The notes under the pieces were generated by a model that saw only the letters and a list, made by a program, of their open reading frames with translations, was not told the DNA's origin and did no database searches. Positions 7,146 through 15,363 of a DNA stretch of 38,396 nucleotides are shown piece after piece. This DNA comes from an uncultured Oscillospiraceae bacterium (GTDB taxonomy: Bacteria; Bacillota; Clostridia; Oscillospirales; Oscillospiraceae). The stretch lies in NCBI GenBank assembly GCA_944385765.1, contig CALWYL010000014.1:1-38396 (forward strand). Direction: 5' to 3'. Position 1 is the stretch's first letter; each line of letters starts with the position of its first letter. Both the position numbers and the translations under genes were made by a program.

Positions 7146-8621
7146 TCAGAAGACTATGCAGATAAGGCTGCCGCTGCCCTCATTTACTATGCGCTGCATG
7201 GTGTTGCGCAGCTTGTTGCGTACCGGCGCCGGCACGCGCTTGATTTTGGACTCCAGCCCCTCCTCGGCTATGTCATATAGGGACTTCCCGAATATGTTCG
7301 ACTCCCAGATACGGCTCACGTCCCCGTCGAAGCCCTGCAGGAGGAAGCCCATGATTTCCTCGCTGGCCTTCTCGCCTCCCAGGGCGGGCGTGACCTCGGT
7401 CTCGATGTTGGTCATCATCATGTGTATGCTGGGCGCACTGGCCTTAAGGCGCACGCTGTATCTGCCGCCGGAGCGGACAATCTGCGGCTCCTCCAGCTTC
7501 AGCTCGCCTGGCAGTGGCATGACCACGCCGTAGCCGGTCTCCCGCACGCTCTTTAGCGCCTCGCTTATGTGGTCGTAGTCGGTCTTGATTTCCCTCATAT
7601 GTGTGAGCAGCGTCATCAGGTCGCCGTCATCCGCTATGTCAAAGCCGGACTGCTCGCTGATGGTCTTGTAATACAGGCTGCGCGGCATATCCAGCTCGGC
7701 CGTAACTTTGCCGCTGCCCATCTCCACCCGCCTTATGCCCGCCGCGCTGACGTCGTCCCTCTCGGCCAGCTCATCCATGATGCCGAAGGCGTCGCGCACG
7801 CGCTCCATGCCGGATACGGCGGCGGCTATACCCGAGTACAGCTCGCTCCTCAGCGGTGCGTCCTCCGGCAGGGCATCCAGCCACGGCGGCAGGAATATGC
7901 CCAGTTCGGCTATGGGGAACTCATAGAGGGCGAATTTCAGTATCTCCTCTATTTCCTTCTGCCCCAAATCCATGCAGGAGATGGCCAGGCAGGTGACGGA
8001 GTATTTGTCAGCCAGCTCGCGCCGCAGTTCCTCCGCCTCAGCGCTGTTGGGCTCTGAGCAGTTGAGCAGCAGCACGAACGGCTTGCCGATGGCCTTCAGT
8101 TCCTGCACCACCCGCTCCTCGGCCTCCACATAGCTCTCACGCGGTATGCCGCAGATGCTGCCGTCGGTGGTCATGACGATGCCCAGCGTGGAGTGGTCGT
8201 TGATGACCCGCCGGGTGCCCTCCTCCGCGGCCTCGGATATGCCCACCTCGTGGTCGAACCACGGCGTGGTCACCATCCGCTCCTGGCCCTCCTCCAGCTG
8301 CCCGGCGGCCCCGGGCACCATGTAGCCCACGCAGTCTATGAGCCTGACGGAGAAAGAGACTCCCCCATCCAGCTCCACGGTGGCCGCGTCCTCGGGCACG
8401 AATTTGGGCTCCGCCGTCATTATAGTGCGGCCTGAGCCGGACTGTGGCAGCTCATCCCTGGCCCGTTCGCGGGCGTAGGCGTCCTCGATATTGGGGATGA
8501 CCAGCGTCTCCATGAAGCGCTTGATGAATGTGGACTTCCCGGTGCGCACCGGCCCCACCAGCCCGATATAGATGTCGCCGCCGGTGCGCGCGGCCATATC
8601 CTGATATATAGAAGTATTCAT
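7146..8621 (-). CDS. spoIVA: Stage IV sporulation protein A (spore coat ATPase)
   Basis: The 491-residue protein starts MNTSIYQDMAARTGGDIYIG and carries the Walker A motif GPVRTGKSTF near residue 25. This and the overall length match SpoIVA, the ATP-hydrolysing morphogenetic protein that polymerises on the forespore surface to anchor the coat and is needed for cortex formation. The C-terminus ends NEGSGSLICIVF, as expected for the conserved tail. The ATG at 8621 was chosen over upstream in-frame codons because the family begins here and the sigma-E-like promoter lies just upstream. It shows the organism can make endospores. Confidence 0.95.
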   Translation of the reverse strand: MNTSIYQDMAARTGGDIYIGLVGPVRTGKSTFIKRFMETLVIPNIEDAYARERARDELPQSGSGRTIMTAEPKFVPEDAATVELDGGVSFSVRLIDCVGYMVPGAAGQLEEGQERMVTTPWFDHEVGISEAAEEGTRRVINDHSTLGIVMTTDGSICGIPRESYVEAEERVVQELKAIGKPFVLLLNCSEPNSAEAEELRRELADKYSVTCLAISCMDLGQKEIEEILKFALYEFPIAELGIFLPPWLDALPEDAPLRSELYSGIAAAVSGMERVRDAFGIMDELAERDDVSAAGIRRVEMGSGKVTAELDMPRSLYYKTISEQSGFDIADDGDLMTLLTHMREIKTDYDHISEALKSVRETGYGVVMPLPGELKLEEPQIVRSGGRYSVRLKASAPSIHMMMTNIETEVTPALGGEKASEEIMGFLLQGFDGDVSRIWESNIFGKSLYDIAEEGLESKIKRVPAPVRNKLRNTMQRIVNEGSGSLICIVF

Positions 8622-8654
8622 GCTCCGCCCTCTTTTCCCGTGAACTCTTGTTAG

Positions 8655-8684
8655 ACGATATGAGCCCGGGGGACGAATTATGAC
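8655..8684 (-). promoter_or_regulatory. Sigma-E type promoter of spoIVA
   Basis: On the minus strand GTCATAAT (8684-8677) and CATATCGT (8662-8655) are separated by 14 bp. This agrees with the mother-cell sigma-E pattern (G-T/G-CATATT, about 14 bp, CATACAAT-like), and spoIVA is a known sigma-E gene in Bacillus. Transcription would start about 27 bases before the ATG. Confidence 0.7.
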
Positions 8685-8713
8685 CTCCATGTCCGCTCTG
8701 CCGGGGGCAAAAG

Positions 8714-8741
8714 CATAGCCCGGCCTTCCGGCCGGGCTATG
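8714..8741 (-). terminator. Terminator of the DUF436 gene
   Basis: A 12-bp perfect stem, CATAGCCCGGCC with its complement, and a 4-base loop; on the minus strand it is followed by CTTTTG. It separates the DUF436 transcript from the spoIVA promoter. Confidence 0.7.
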
Positions 8742-8768
8742 ACACATATTAATTATTCGATTACTCGC

Positions 8769-9317
8769 TCACACCTTCTCGGGGTACACGGCCCGCGCTC
8801 CTCCTATGAGCTTCGGCCTGGTCCTGGCGGCGCTGACCGCGGCCTCGCCCACCTGCTTTACCTGCAGCCTCAGCGGCACGGCCACCTCACGCAGGTGCAT
8901 GCCTATCATGGTGCAGCCGATGTCCAGCCCCGCGTGCGCCCTCACGTGCTCCACGGCCACCGGGTCGGCCATGCTCTTCCAGGCCGCCGTGGCGAATGAG
9001 CCACCGGCCTTGGGCTGCGGGATAACGCACACCGGCTCATAGCCAAACTTCTCTGCCGCCTCCCGCTCGACTATCAGCGCGCGGTTGAGGTGTTCACAGC
9101 ACTGGGCGGCCAGATACAGGCCGCGCTCCTTCAGCAGGGGCATTATGCCCTCCAGCACCGCCTCCGCGGCCTCCGGGGTGCTGCCCTTTCCTATTCTGGC
9201 CCCGACTATTTCGCTCGAGGAACAGCCGACAACCACCAGGCCGCCGGAGGGCACGTTGGCCGTCTCCAGCAGCTCGCGCATGGCGTTTGCGGCCTGCTCC
9301 TTTATCTCCTCATACAT
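8769..9317 (-). CDS. DUF436 / UPF0340 family protein (YwlG-like)
   Basis: The 182-residue product matches the TIGR01440/UPF0340 family by its conserved stretches GGLVVVGCSSSEIVGARIGKGS, CCEHLNRALIVERE, PKAGGSFATAAW and HAGLDIGCTMIGMHLREVAVPL, and by a length typical of the family. The biochemical function of the family is not established. There is no signal peptide or membrane segment. It is a single-gene transcript here, with GGAGG before its ATG and a terminator after it, and it is divergent from the DUF3048 lipoprotein gene. Confidence 0.88.
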   Translation of the reverse strand: MYEEIKEQAANAMRELLETANVPSGGLVVVGCSSSEIVGARIGKGSTPEAAEAVLEGIMPLLKERGLYLAAQCCEHLNRALIVEREAAEKFGYEPVCVIPQPKAGGSFATAAWKSMADPVAVEHVRAHAGLDIGCTMIGMHLREVAVPLRLQVKQVGEAAVSAARTRPKLIGGARAVYPEKV

Positions 9318-9345
9318 TGCAAAGCCTCCTTTTCAGCTTGAATAT

Positions 9346-9396
9346 ATTTTAGCACTATATGCTGTGTTTGACAACCGTTGCGGCCGGGAGTATTAT
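9346..9396. promoter_or_regulatory. Divergent promoters sharing one -35 palindrome
   Basis: Rightward: TTGACA (9368-9373), 17 bp, TATTAT (9391-9396). Leftward: TTGTCA (9374-9369), 17 bp, TAAAAT (9351-9346). The two -35 boxes are the two strands of TTGACAA, so RNA polymerase cannot occupy both at once. They drive the DUF3048 lipoprotein and DUF436 genes respectively. Confidence 0.75.
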
Positions 9397-9432
9397 AGTA
9401 AAACAGACTATAAACGCATGTGAGGTAAAAAT

Positions 9433-10536
9433 ATGAAACGCGCCTGCTGTGCCTGCCTGGCCATTCTCATGTTCCTGTCCCTGGCCGCCTGTGGTGCGGA
9501 GATTGAGGACCTGGTGCCCACCACCCCCTCGGCCTCTCCAACACCGGTTCCCACTCCCACCCCTACTCCCACCCCCACTCCGGAGCCCACGCCCACTCCG
9601 CTGCCGTACACGAACCCCCTGAGCGGAGCCGGCATGGAGGAGGACATCAGCGAGCGGCGGCCCTGGGCCATAATGATAAACAACATCGAGCAGGCGCTGC
9701 CCCAGTGCGGCGTCTCCAACGCCGAGATAATATATGAGATACCCGCGGAGGGCGGCGTCACCCGCATGATGGCCATCTTCACCGACATCTCCGACGTGGA
9801 GAAGATAGGCAGCCTGCGCAGTATAAGGCCCTATTACGCCGATGTGGGCATCTCCTACGACGCCATAGTCATCCACGCCGGCGGCAGCCAGGAGAGCTAC
9901 ACCGAGATGTCCGGCTACAATGTGGACCACCTGGACGGCGTGCTCGGGACCTACACCGAGGGCGCCTTCTACCGCGACCCGGACCGCATGAAGTACGGCC
10001 TGGAGCACAGCATGTTCTCCCAGGGGAGCGCCCTGGTCAAGGCCGCCCAGGACGAGGGATTCTCCCTTGAGCACGATTCCGGGGCGTACGACTACGGCCT
10101 GACCTTCTCCGAAGAGGCCGCGGAGCAGTGTACGGAGAGCGCCGAATACGTGAATATCAGGTTCAACGGCTACAAGTCCACCACATTTGAGTACGACGCT
10201 GCCAGCGGCCGCTACCTCGCCTGGCAGTACGGCGAGGAGTACATAGACTCCGATACCGGCGAGCAGATGGGCTTCACCAACCTGCTGGTCCTCAACACCT
10301 CCATGTCCGTGCTCGACAGCGTGGGACGTCTCGCCGTGCGCACCACCGGCGAGGGCGAGGGGTACTTCGCCTGCGGCGGCAAATACGTGCCCATCGTCTG
10401 GTCCCGCGAGGACAACACCTCCCCGTTCAAATACTCCCTGGCCGACGGCACCCCGCTTGATTGGGGTGTCGGCAGCAGCTATGTCGCCGTTATCGCATCC
10501 TACGGCAGTGTATCCTTTGAGAGGGAGGCCGAGTGA
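9433..10536 (+). CDS. DUF3048 lipoprotein (YerB-like)
   Basis: The 367-residue protein has a lipoprotein signal peptide ending LSLAACG (Cys20), then a Thr-Pro repeat linker (about residues 36-58), then a DUF3048 body: RPWAIMINNIEQALPQCGVSNAEIIYEIPAEGGVTRMMAIF, GSLRSIRPYYADVG and IHAGGSQESY, followed by the C-terminal half with AVRTTGEGEGYFACGGKYVPIVW. Related proteins such as Bacillus YerB are surface lipoproteins of unknown activity. The gene has its own strong promoter and overlaps the transporter gene that follows, so the two are co-expressed. Confidence 0.88.
   Translation: MKRACCACLAILMFLSLAACGAEIEDLVPTTPSASPTPVPTPTPTPTPTPEPTPTPLPYTNPLSGAGMEEDISERRPWAIMINNIEQALPQCGVSNAEIIYEIPAEGGVTRMMAIFTDISDVEKIGSLRSIRPYYADVGISYDAIVIHAGGSQESYTEMSGYNVDHLDGVLGTYTEGAFYRDPDRMKYGLEHSMFSQGSALVKAAQDEGFSLEHDSGAYDYGLTFSEEAAEQCTESAEYVNIRFNGYKSTTFEYDAASGRYLAWQYGEEYIDSDTGEQMGFTNLLVLNTSMSVLDSVGRLAVRTTGEGEGYFACGGKYVPIVWSREDNTSPFKYSLADGTPLDWGVGSSYVAVIASYGSVSFEREAE
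9540..9605 (+). repeat. CCCACTC-type simple repeat coding the Thr-Pro linker
   Basis: Tandem imperfect repeats of cccac(t/c)cc encode alternating Thr-Pro residues that link the lipid-anchored Cys to the folded domain. Such tracts can change length by slippage in multiples of six bases without breaking the frame. Confidence 0.8.
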
Positions 10537-11432
10537 TGTCCCGCCGCCGGAAATCTTTTGCCGCCCTGCTGTTTTGCTACCTCATCTGGGGCACGCAGCC
10601 GGTCTACTGGGACCTGCTCAGCGGCTTCAACGCCATGTTCGTCCTCTGCTGCCGCATAATAATGAGCGCCATCTGCACGGTGCTCTTTCTCGCCTGCAGC
10701 GGCAGGCTGCGCGAATACCTGTCCGCCTTTAAAAACCGCCGCTTGATGCGCTATCTGCTGCCGGCAGCCGTTTTTCTCTGCGCCGACTGGGGGCTGTTCA
10801 ACTGGGCTGTGATGAGCGGCCATGTGATAGACACCGCCCTTGGCTACTATCTGAATCCCATCGTCATCTTTGTCATCGGCCTGGTGTTTTTCCGCGAGCG
10901 GGGCAGCGCCATGGAATACTCGGCCGTGGCCATCGCCACTTTGGGAGTGGTAATAAGCACGGTGCAAAACGGCTCTTTCCCCCTGATTTCCGTGCTCTGC
11001 GCGCTCAGCTGGCCCATCTACGCCTCCACCAAGAAGGCCGCCGGCGCGGACCCCATCGTGAGCGTGGCTGTGGAGTCCACCCTGCTCAGCCCATTCGCCA
11101 TAGCCGCCTCTCTGCTGTTCTTCCGCGGCAGTGGCGGGCTGGGCTCCGTCTCCGGCGGCGTAGACGTGCTGCTGCTCGTGGTCAGCGGCCTGGTGACGGC
11201 TACGCCCATGATACTCTACACCTACGCTGTGGACGACCTGCCCTTCAAGGTCGTGGGCATAATGCAGTATCTGAGCTCCACCATCTCTTTTGCCTGCGGC
11301 ATACTGTTTTTGAACGAGGAGGTGACCGCCTCGAAGCTCGTGATGTTCGGCTTCATCGTCGCCGGGCTCGTCGTGTTCACCGCCGGCAGCTTCCGCCGCC
11401 AGTCGCCACAGCTCAGCCTGCCCACCGAATGA
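10536..11432 (+). CDS. rarD: RarD/EamA-family transporter
   Basis: The 298-residue membrane protein has about ten hydrophobic helices. Its start, FAALLFCYLIWGTQPVYWDLLSG, the segment WGLFNWAVMSGHVIDTALGYYLNPI, and PLGY-like residues in the second EamA repeat all fit the RarD branch of the drug/metabolite transporter superfamily. The substrate is unknown; the chloramphenicol label on RarD homologues is historical. The ATG at 10536 overlaps the TGA of the DUF3048 gene and has GGGAGG 7 bases upstream, so I prefer it to the GTG just before. It ends at a strong bidirectional terminator. Confidence 0.85.
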   Translation: MSRRRKSFAALLFCYLIWGTQPVYWDLLSGFNAMFVLCCRIIMSAICTVLFLACSGRLREYLSAFKNRRLMRYLLPAAVFLCADWGLFNWAVMSGHVIDTALGYYLNPIVIFVIGLVFFRERGSAMEYSAVAIATLGVVISTVQNGSFPLISVLCALSWPIYASTKKAAGADPIVSVAVESTLLSPFAIAASLLFFRGSGGLGSVSGGVDVLLLVVSGLVTATPMILYTYAVDDLPFKVVGIMQYLSSTISFACGILFLNEEVTASKLVMFGFIVAGLVVFTAGSFRRQSPQLSLPTE

Positions 11433-11442
11433 CGAAAAAAAA

Positions 11443-11465
11443 AGCGCCCGAAAGGGCGCTTTTTT
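11443..11465. terminator. Bidirectional intrinsic terminator
   Basis: AGCGCCC / GGGCGCT with a GAAA loop, flanked by nine A on the left and six T on the right. It ends the rarD transcript and, read on the minus strand, the solute-binding lipoprotein transcript that converges on it. Confidence 0.9.
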
Positions 11466-13525
11466 CAACTCTGTTCCGCGACGTAGAGGCCCACGCGCTC
11501 CCGCACAAGCTCCGCCGCCTCCAGCACACTGCGAAGCCCGCCGAAATAGGCGTCCGCCTCCTCAAACATGATGCTCATCACCGTGTCGTCGTATATTTCC
11601 AGCCTGCGCGGCCTCTCAAGTATATCGTAGAACAGCTCCAAATCCTCCTCTGTCTCCACCGTGTCGGTGATTTCATTGTCCAGGAGGGCCTGTGACCAGG
11701 CGTCTATCAACGGCCTGTATATGGGCAGATCCATGGCCAGCTGCCGACCTATGGGCGAGTTGAGGGCCATGTACTTTATGAACTCCCAGCAGACGTCCTT
11801 GTGTTCGCCGGTTGACACCACACCCACCGGGTTTTTCAGCTCCACCACCAGTCCTGTCTCACCATCCACCGAGGGCCAGCCAAAGTACGCCCCTCTCTTC
11901 CCTGAGAACCGCTCGTCAAAGGCGCAGTAGTCGGGGTTGTTTATGCTGCAGAGGTCCATCATCAGCTGGCCCGAACCTATGCGCTCCCAGGCGGTCGTGA
12001 AGGACTCCAGCGTCTCATACTCCTCCGTGTTGTCCTCCTCCACCCGTGAGGCTGCCTCCAGTATGCGGGCGAACTCCTCCACGTCGAAGTCCATTGTCCC
12101 GCTCTCCCAGTCGATGGCGTCCTCAATATACTGGGCGCCCACGAATTCCACAAAAATGTGTTCGTCCATGGCGTAGGTCATGCACTGCCAGTCCTCCAGC
12201 GAGGCCTCGAGCTCAAGGTATTCGTCTATGGTCCAGCCGTCCATATCGCCGAAGCGCTCCTCCGTCCCGTGCAGCCCGTTGATGGAGAAGCTGTTTCCGA
12301 ACAGATACACCCCTCCGATGGAGCTCAGCGCGTCGTATACGGCGATGTTCGCCCTGTTGAGCGTGTAGTCGCCCTCTATGTAGGGTGTCAGGTCCTCCAG
12401 ATAGCCGCGGGCGATATAGGCAGGCGCTGTCACAGCCTTCCAGTTGTTTGCCCGCCTCCAGGAGTCCGTGAACGCTATCATGTCCGGGCCGTCTCCGGCG
12501 GCCAGTTCGGTGTTCATGCGCATCTGACCCTGCTCCAGGCTCTGGCCGGCACTGCAGTAGTTCACCGCCACTATCTCGTACATGGAGCTCTGCGCGTTGA
12601 AGCGCGCTATGTAGTCGTTCAAATCGCTGTAGGTGCCAAACACGGCGATGGTGACCTGCTCTTTCACGCCTATCTCCGAGGGGTCGGCGGGCCGCAGCAT
12701 CATGTTCCCCAGCGGCCGCTCGCAGAAAAACCGCCCCTCGCCCATGGGCTCGAGCGCAAAGAGCTTGCCCATCTCTATCAGGCACTCCTCGTAGGAGATG
12801 AGCAGCGCGACCCCGCCATCCCGGCCCAAACTGTATATGCCGTCCGGCCGCGCCTCGCAGAGGAACATATCACCCAGACCGGAGCCGACTATTCCCTTGG
12901 CCTCCAGGCCCTCGCCTCCGGAGAGCGGCAGCACCTCGCCCCCGCTCTGCTTGGTGCACAGATATATCTCCCCGTCGCCGGAGATTACCAGATGGTCGTA
13001 GTCCGGCAATTGACGCGCGCTCTCAACGCCCCCGTCCGGCAGCACGCACAGCACCTCCCCGCCCATATCCAGCCACAGGTTCTCGCCGTCTGTCAGCGTG
13101 TCCGACGGCAGAGCGCCCAAGGGGACCGAGACGAGCGGACTTCCGTCGGCGGAGTACAGCCTGGCCTCCGCCACGTCGTTCACGTCGGCCACTACCCAGA
13201 AGCTGTCACCCGCCCTCTCCAGGGCGTAGGCGTTGGTGAAATCAGTCTCGAAGAGCAGCTCTCCGTTCTTTGTCAGCCACAGCGGGTCGGCCCCCGCGCG
13301 CTTTCCCTGGCTGAGGGCATAGATGTCCCCGCCCTCGTAACAGATGCAGCCGTCAACTGTCAGCTCCGGACTGTCCGGCGGCAGGGTGAGCACATAGCTC
13401 TGCCCCTCTCCGCCCCAGGAGAGCTCACCTGTCTCCGCCGTCTCCACCGGCGGCCCTCCGGACGGGCCGCCGCAGCCCGAGAGCAGCAGTATGGCCGCCA
13501 TGCAGACGCATATTCTCCTATTCAA
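11465..13525 (-). CDS. Large extracellular solute-binding lipoprotein with N-terminal propeller-like domain
   Basis: The 686-residue product starts at a TTG (13525) preceded by GGGGG at 7 bases; the signal peptide ends LLLSGCGG (lipid-anchored Cys18). Residues about 45-285 form short repeated beta-strand units with Gly-Asp turns (GGDIYALSQG, GDSFWVVADV, DGENLWLDMGG, GDGEIYLCTK), suggesting a beta-propeller. Residues about 289-686 look like a family 1 solute-binding domain: EQVTIAVFGTYSDLNDYIARFN, DGPDMIAFTD, GYLEDLTPYIEGDY, VYLFGNSFSINGLHG, GWTIDEYLELEAS and CWEFIKYMALNSPIG. No ABC permease or ATPase gene is nearby. The ligand is unknown. Confidence 0.78.
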   Translation of the reverse strand: MNRRICVCMAAILLLSGCGGPSGGPPVETAETGELSWGGEGQSYVLTLPPDSPELTVDGCICYEGGDIYALSQGKRAGADPLWLTKNGELLFETDFTNAYALERAGDSFWVVADVNDVAEARLYSADGSPLVSVPLGALPSDTLTDGENLWLDMGGEVLCVLPDGGVESARQLPDYDHLVISGDGEIYLCTKQSGGEVLPLSGGEGLEAKGIVGSGLGDMFLCEARPDGIYSLGRDGGVALLISYEECLIEMGKLFALEPMGEGRFFCERPLGNMMLRPADPSEIGVKEQVTIAVFGTYSDLNDYIARFNAQSSMYEIVAVNYCSAGQSLEQGQMRMNTELAAGDGPDMIAFTDSWRRANNWKAVTAPAYIARGYLEDLTPYIEGDYTLNRANIAVYDALSSIGGVYLFGNSFSINGLHGTEERFGDMDGWTIDEYLELEASLEDWQCMTYAMDEHIFVEFVGAQYIEDAIDWESGTMDFDVEEFARILEAASRVEEDNTEEYETLESFTTAWERIGSGQLMMDLCSINNPDYCAFDERFSGKRGAYFGWPSVDGETGLVVELKNPVGVVSTGEHKDVCWEFIKYMALNSPIGRQLAMDLPIYRPLIDAWSQALLDNEITDTVETEEDLELFYDILERPRRLEIYDDTVMSIMFEEADAYFGGLRSVLEAAELVRERVGLYVAEQS

Positions 13526-13603
13526 GGTAATACCCCCATGCGCTTAACTATCTTAAACGACGTGTGAGGAAGCGGGTTTGTTCCCGCACACAGGCACAAA
13601 AAA

Positions 13604-13625
13604 AGGGACGGCGCCGCCGTCCCTT
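13604..13625. terminator. Terminator after tyrS
   Basis: A stem of AGGGACGG with CCGTCCCT, preceded by a run of A and followed by TTTTT; on the minus strand it ends the dxs-to-tyrS operon with a run of seven or more T. The stretch 13526-13603 beyond it has another small GCGGG/CCCGC dyad (13572-13586) and no clear promoter for the lipoprotein gene. Confidence 0.85.
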
Positions 13626-13629
13626 TTTC

Positions 13630-14853
13630 TCACTTGAGTATTACCCGGTTGTAATTTTTCTTGCCGCGCCGGAGCACCACGCCCGCTCTCAGCTCGTCGG
13701 CGGTGAAGCTCCGCGCAATGTCGTCCACTTTCTCGTCGTTGGCCGTGACGCCGCCCTGCTGGACATTGCGCCTGGCGTCGCTGCGGGAGGCGCAGAGCCC
13801 GGATTTGACGAGCAGCGCCAGTATGTCGGCAGCGCCGTCGGTCAGCTCGTCCTCCGTGAGCACGGTCTCCGGCATGTGCTCGGCCGCGTTGCCCCCGCCG
13901 AAGATGGCCCGGGCCCCCTCGCGGGCCCTCCGGGCCTCCTCCTCGCCGTGGACGAGGCTGGTGAGCTCCGTGGCGAGCACCTCTTTGGCCTCGTTTATCT
14001 TGGCGTCCTTCCAGGTGGCCATCTCGTCTATCTGCTCCAGCGGCAGGAAGGTCATCTTGCGCAGGCAGTTTACCACGTCTGCGTCGTCTATGTTGCGCCA
14101 GTACTGGTAGAATTCATAGGGGCTGGTCTTGTTGGGGTCCAGCCACACGGCGCCGGCCTGGGTCTTGCCCATCTTCTTGCCCTCGCTGGTCAGCAGGAGG
14201 GTGATGGTCATGCCGTAGGCGTTCTTGCCCAGTTTGCGGCGTATCAGCTCGGTGCCGCCCAGGATATTGGACCACTGGTCGTCGCCGCCGCACTGCATCA
14301 TGCAGCCGTACTCCTTGAACATGTGGTAAAAATCGTAGCTCTGCATGATCATGTAGTTGAACTCGAGGAAGCTCAGACCGCGCTCCATACGCTGCTTGTA
14401 GCACTCGGCGCGCAGCATGTTGTTGACGGAGAAGCAGGCCCCCACGTCGCGCAGCAGCTCGATATAGTTGAGCTTCAAGAGCCAGTCGGCGTTGTTGAGC
14501 ATCAGCGCCTTTCCCTCGGAGAAGTCGATGAACTTGCTCATCTGCACCTTGAACTTCTCGGCGTTGGACTGGATTTGCTCGGGGGTGAGCATCTGGCGCA
14601 TGTCGGTGCGGCCGGACGGGTCTCCCACCATGGTGGTGCCGCCGCCCAGCAGGGCTATGGGCCTGTTCCCGGCCAGCTGCAGCCGGCGCATGAGGTTCAG
14701 CGCCATGAAATGCCCTATGTGCAGCGAGTCCGCCGTGGCGTCAAAGCCGATATAGAATGTGGCTTTGCCGGCGTTTATCAGCTCCCTTATCTCCTCTTCG
14801 TCGGTGAGCTGGGCTATCAGCCCGCGCGCTTTGAGTTCCTCAAAAATCTGCAT
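13630..14853 (-). CDS. tyrS: Tyrosine--tRNA ligase
   Basis: This 407-residue class I enzyme charges tRNA-Tyr. The HIGH signature is in ADSLHIGHFMAL (45-48) and the KMSKS-equivalent is KMGKT (227-231). YIGFDATADSLH, the tyrosine-pocket region YMIMQSYDFYHMF, GGDDQWSNILGG and a C-terminal S4 RNA-binding domain (about 345-407, RSDARRNVQQGGVTAND) complete it. It is the last gene of the long minus-strand operon, 50 bases after the preceding gene. That gap is too short for a T-box leader, so regulation by tRNA-Tyr attenuation, common in Firmicutes, is not seen here. Confidence 0.96.
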   Translation of the reverse strand: MQIFEELKARGLIAQLTDEEEIRELINAGKATFYIGFDATADSLHIGHFMALNLMRRLQLAGNRPIALLGGGTTMVGDPSGRTDMRQMLTPEQIQSNAEKFKVQMSKFIDFSEGKALMLNNADWLLKLNYIELLRDVGACFSVNNMLRAECYKQRMERGLSFLEFNYMIMQSYDFYHMFKEYGCMMQCGGDDQWSNILGGTELIRRKLGKNAYGMTITLLLTSEGKKMGKTQAGAVWLDPNKTSPYEFYQYWRNIDDADVVNCLRKMTFLPLEQIDEMATWKDAKINEAKEVLATELTSLVHGEEEARRAREGARAIFGGGNAAEHMPETVLTEDELTDGAADILALLVKSGLCASRSDARRNVQQGGVTANDEKVDDIARSFTADELRAGVVLRRGKKNYNRVILK

Positions 14854-14903
14854 CGATCTTTCCCTTTCATCAGTTATTCGGCGCGCCGCGCCATTTGCCG
14901 GGA

Positions 14904-15362
14904 TTACTCGGCCTTTTCCTCCTGCTCCTCCTGCGCCTTGCTGGAGTCGTAGGGCTCATCGTTCTCGTGCTCGGCGATATACTCAGCGGCACGGTCGGCG
15001 CACCAGGCGATGTACTGCTGACATGTCTCTTTGACACCGCCGTTGGCCTCCATCAGGTCAGAGCAGCGGATGACCTCGAACTTCTCCTTGAACTCCTGGG
15101 CGAACTGGGCAATCACCTCAGCCAGAGGCGCCTCGGGCTTTCCGTCCTCCTCGCCCTTGCAGACGGCCCTGCTTATGGCCAGCACGGCCCCACAGTAGGT
15201 CCCGCAGGCCTCGCCGGCCCTCAGTCCGCCGCCAAATCCCGCGCTCATATTCCTGGCATCCTCCACGTCGAGGCCTACGCGCTCAGCGAGGGCGCAGAGC
15301 ACGCTCTGTGCGCAGTTATAGCCTTTTTTGCGGTATTCAAGTGCCTTTTCACCGTAATTCAT
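14904..15362 (-). CDS. C_GCAxxG_C_C family putative redox protein
   Basis: The 152-residue protein carries the Cys pattern of the C_GCAxxG_C_C family: YNCAQSVLCAL, then GFGGGLRAGEACGTYCGAV, and a C-terminal pair in CSDLMEANGGVKETCQQYIAWC. Such proteins are proposed to be redox-active or metal-binding, but no reaction is established. The tail is highly acidic with many Glu. It starts one base after the recN stop, with GGAGG upstream, and it precedes tyrS, so it is co-transcribed with recN. Its place in this operon is less standard than its neighbours. Confidence 0.82.
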   Translation of the reverse strand: MNYGEKALEYRKKGYNCAQSVLCALAERVGLDVEDARNMSAGFGGGLRAGEACGTYCGAVLAISRAVCKGEEDGKPEAPLAEVIAQFAQEFKEKFEVIRCSDLMEANGGVKETCQQYIAWCADRAAEYIAEHENDEPYDSSKAQEEQEEKAE

Positions 15363-15363
15363 A

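Noticed and set aside
12158-13567. 469-codon plus-strand open frame
   Set aside because: Shadow of the solute-binding lipoprotein gene; no recognisable domain and no ribosome site.
14854-14903. T-box leader for tyrS
   Set aside because: The gap is 50 bases, too short, with no specifier or antiterminator elements.
13564-14952. 462-codon plus-strand open frame
   Set aside because: Antisense to tyrS, which has intact HIGH and KMGKT motifs.
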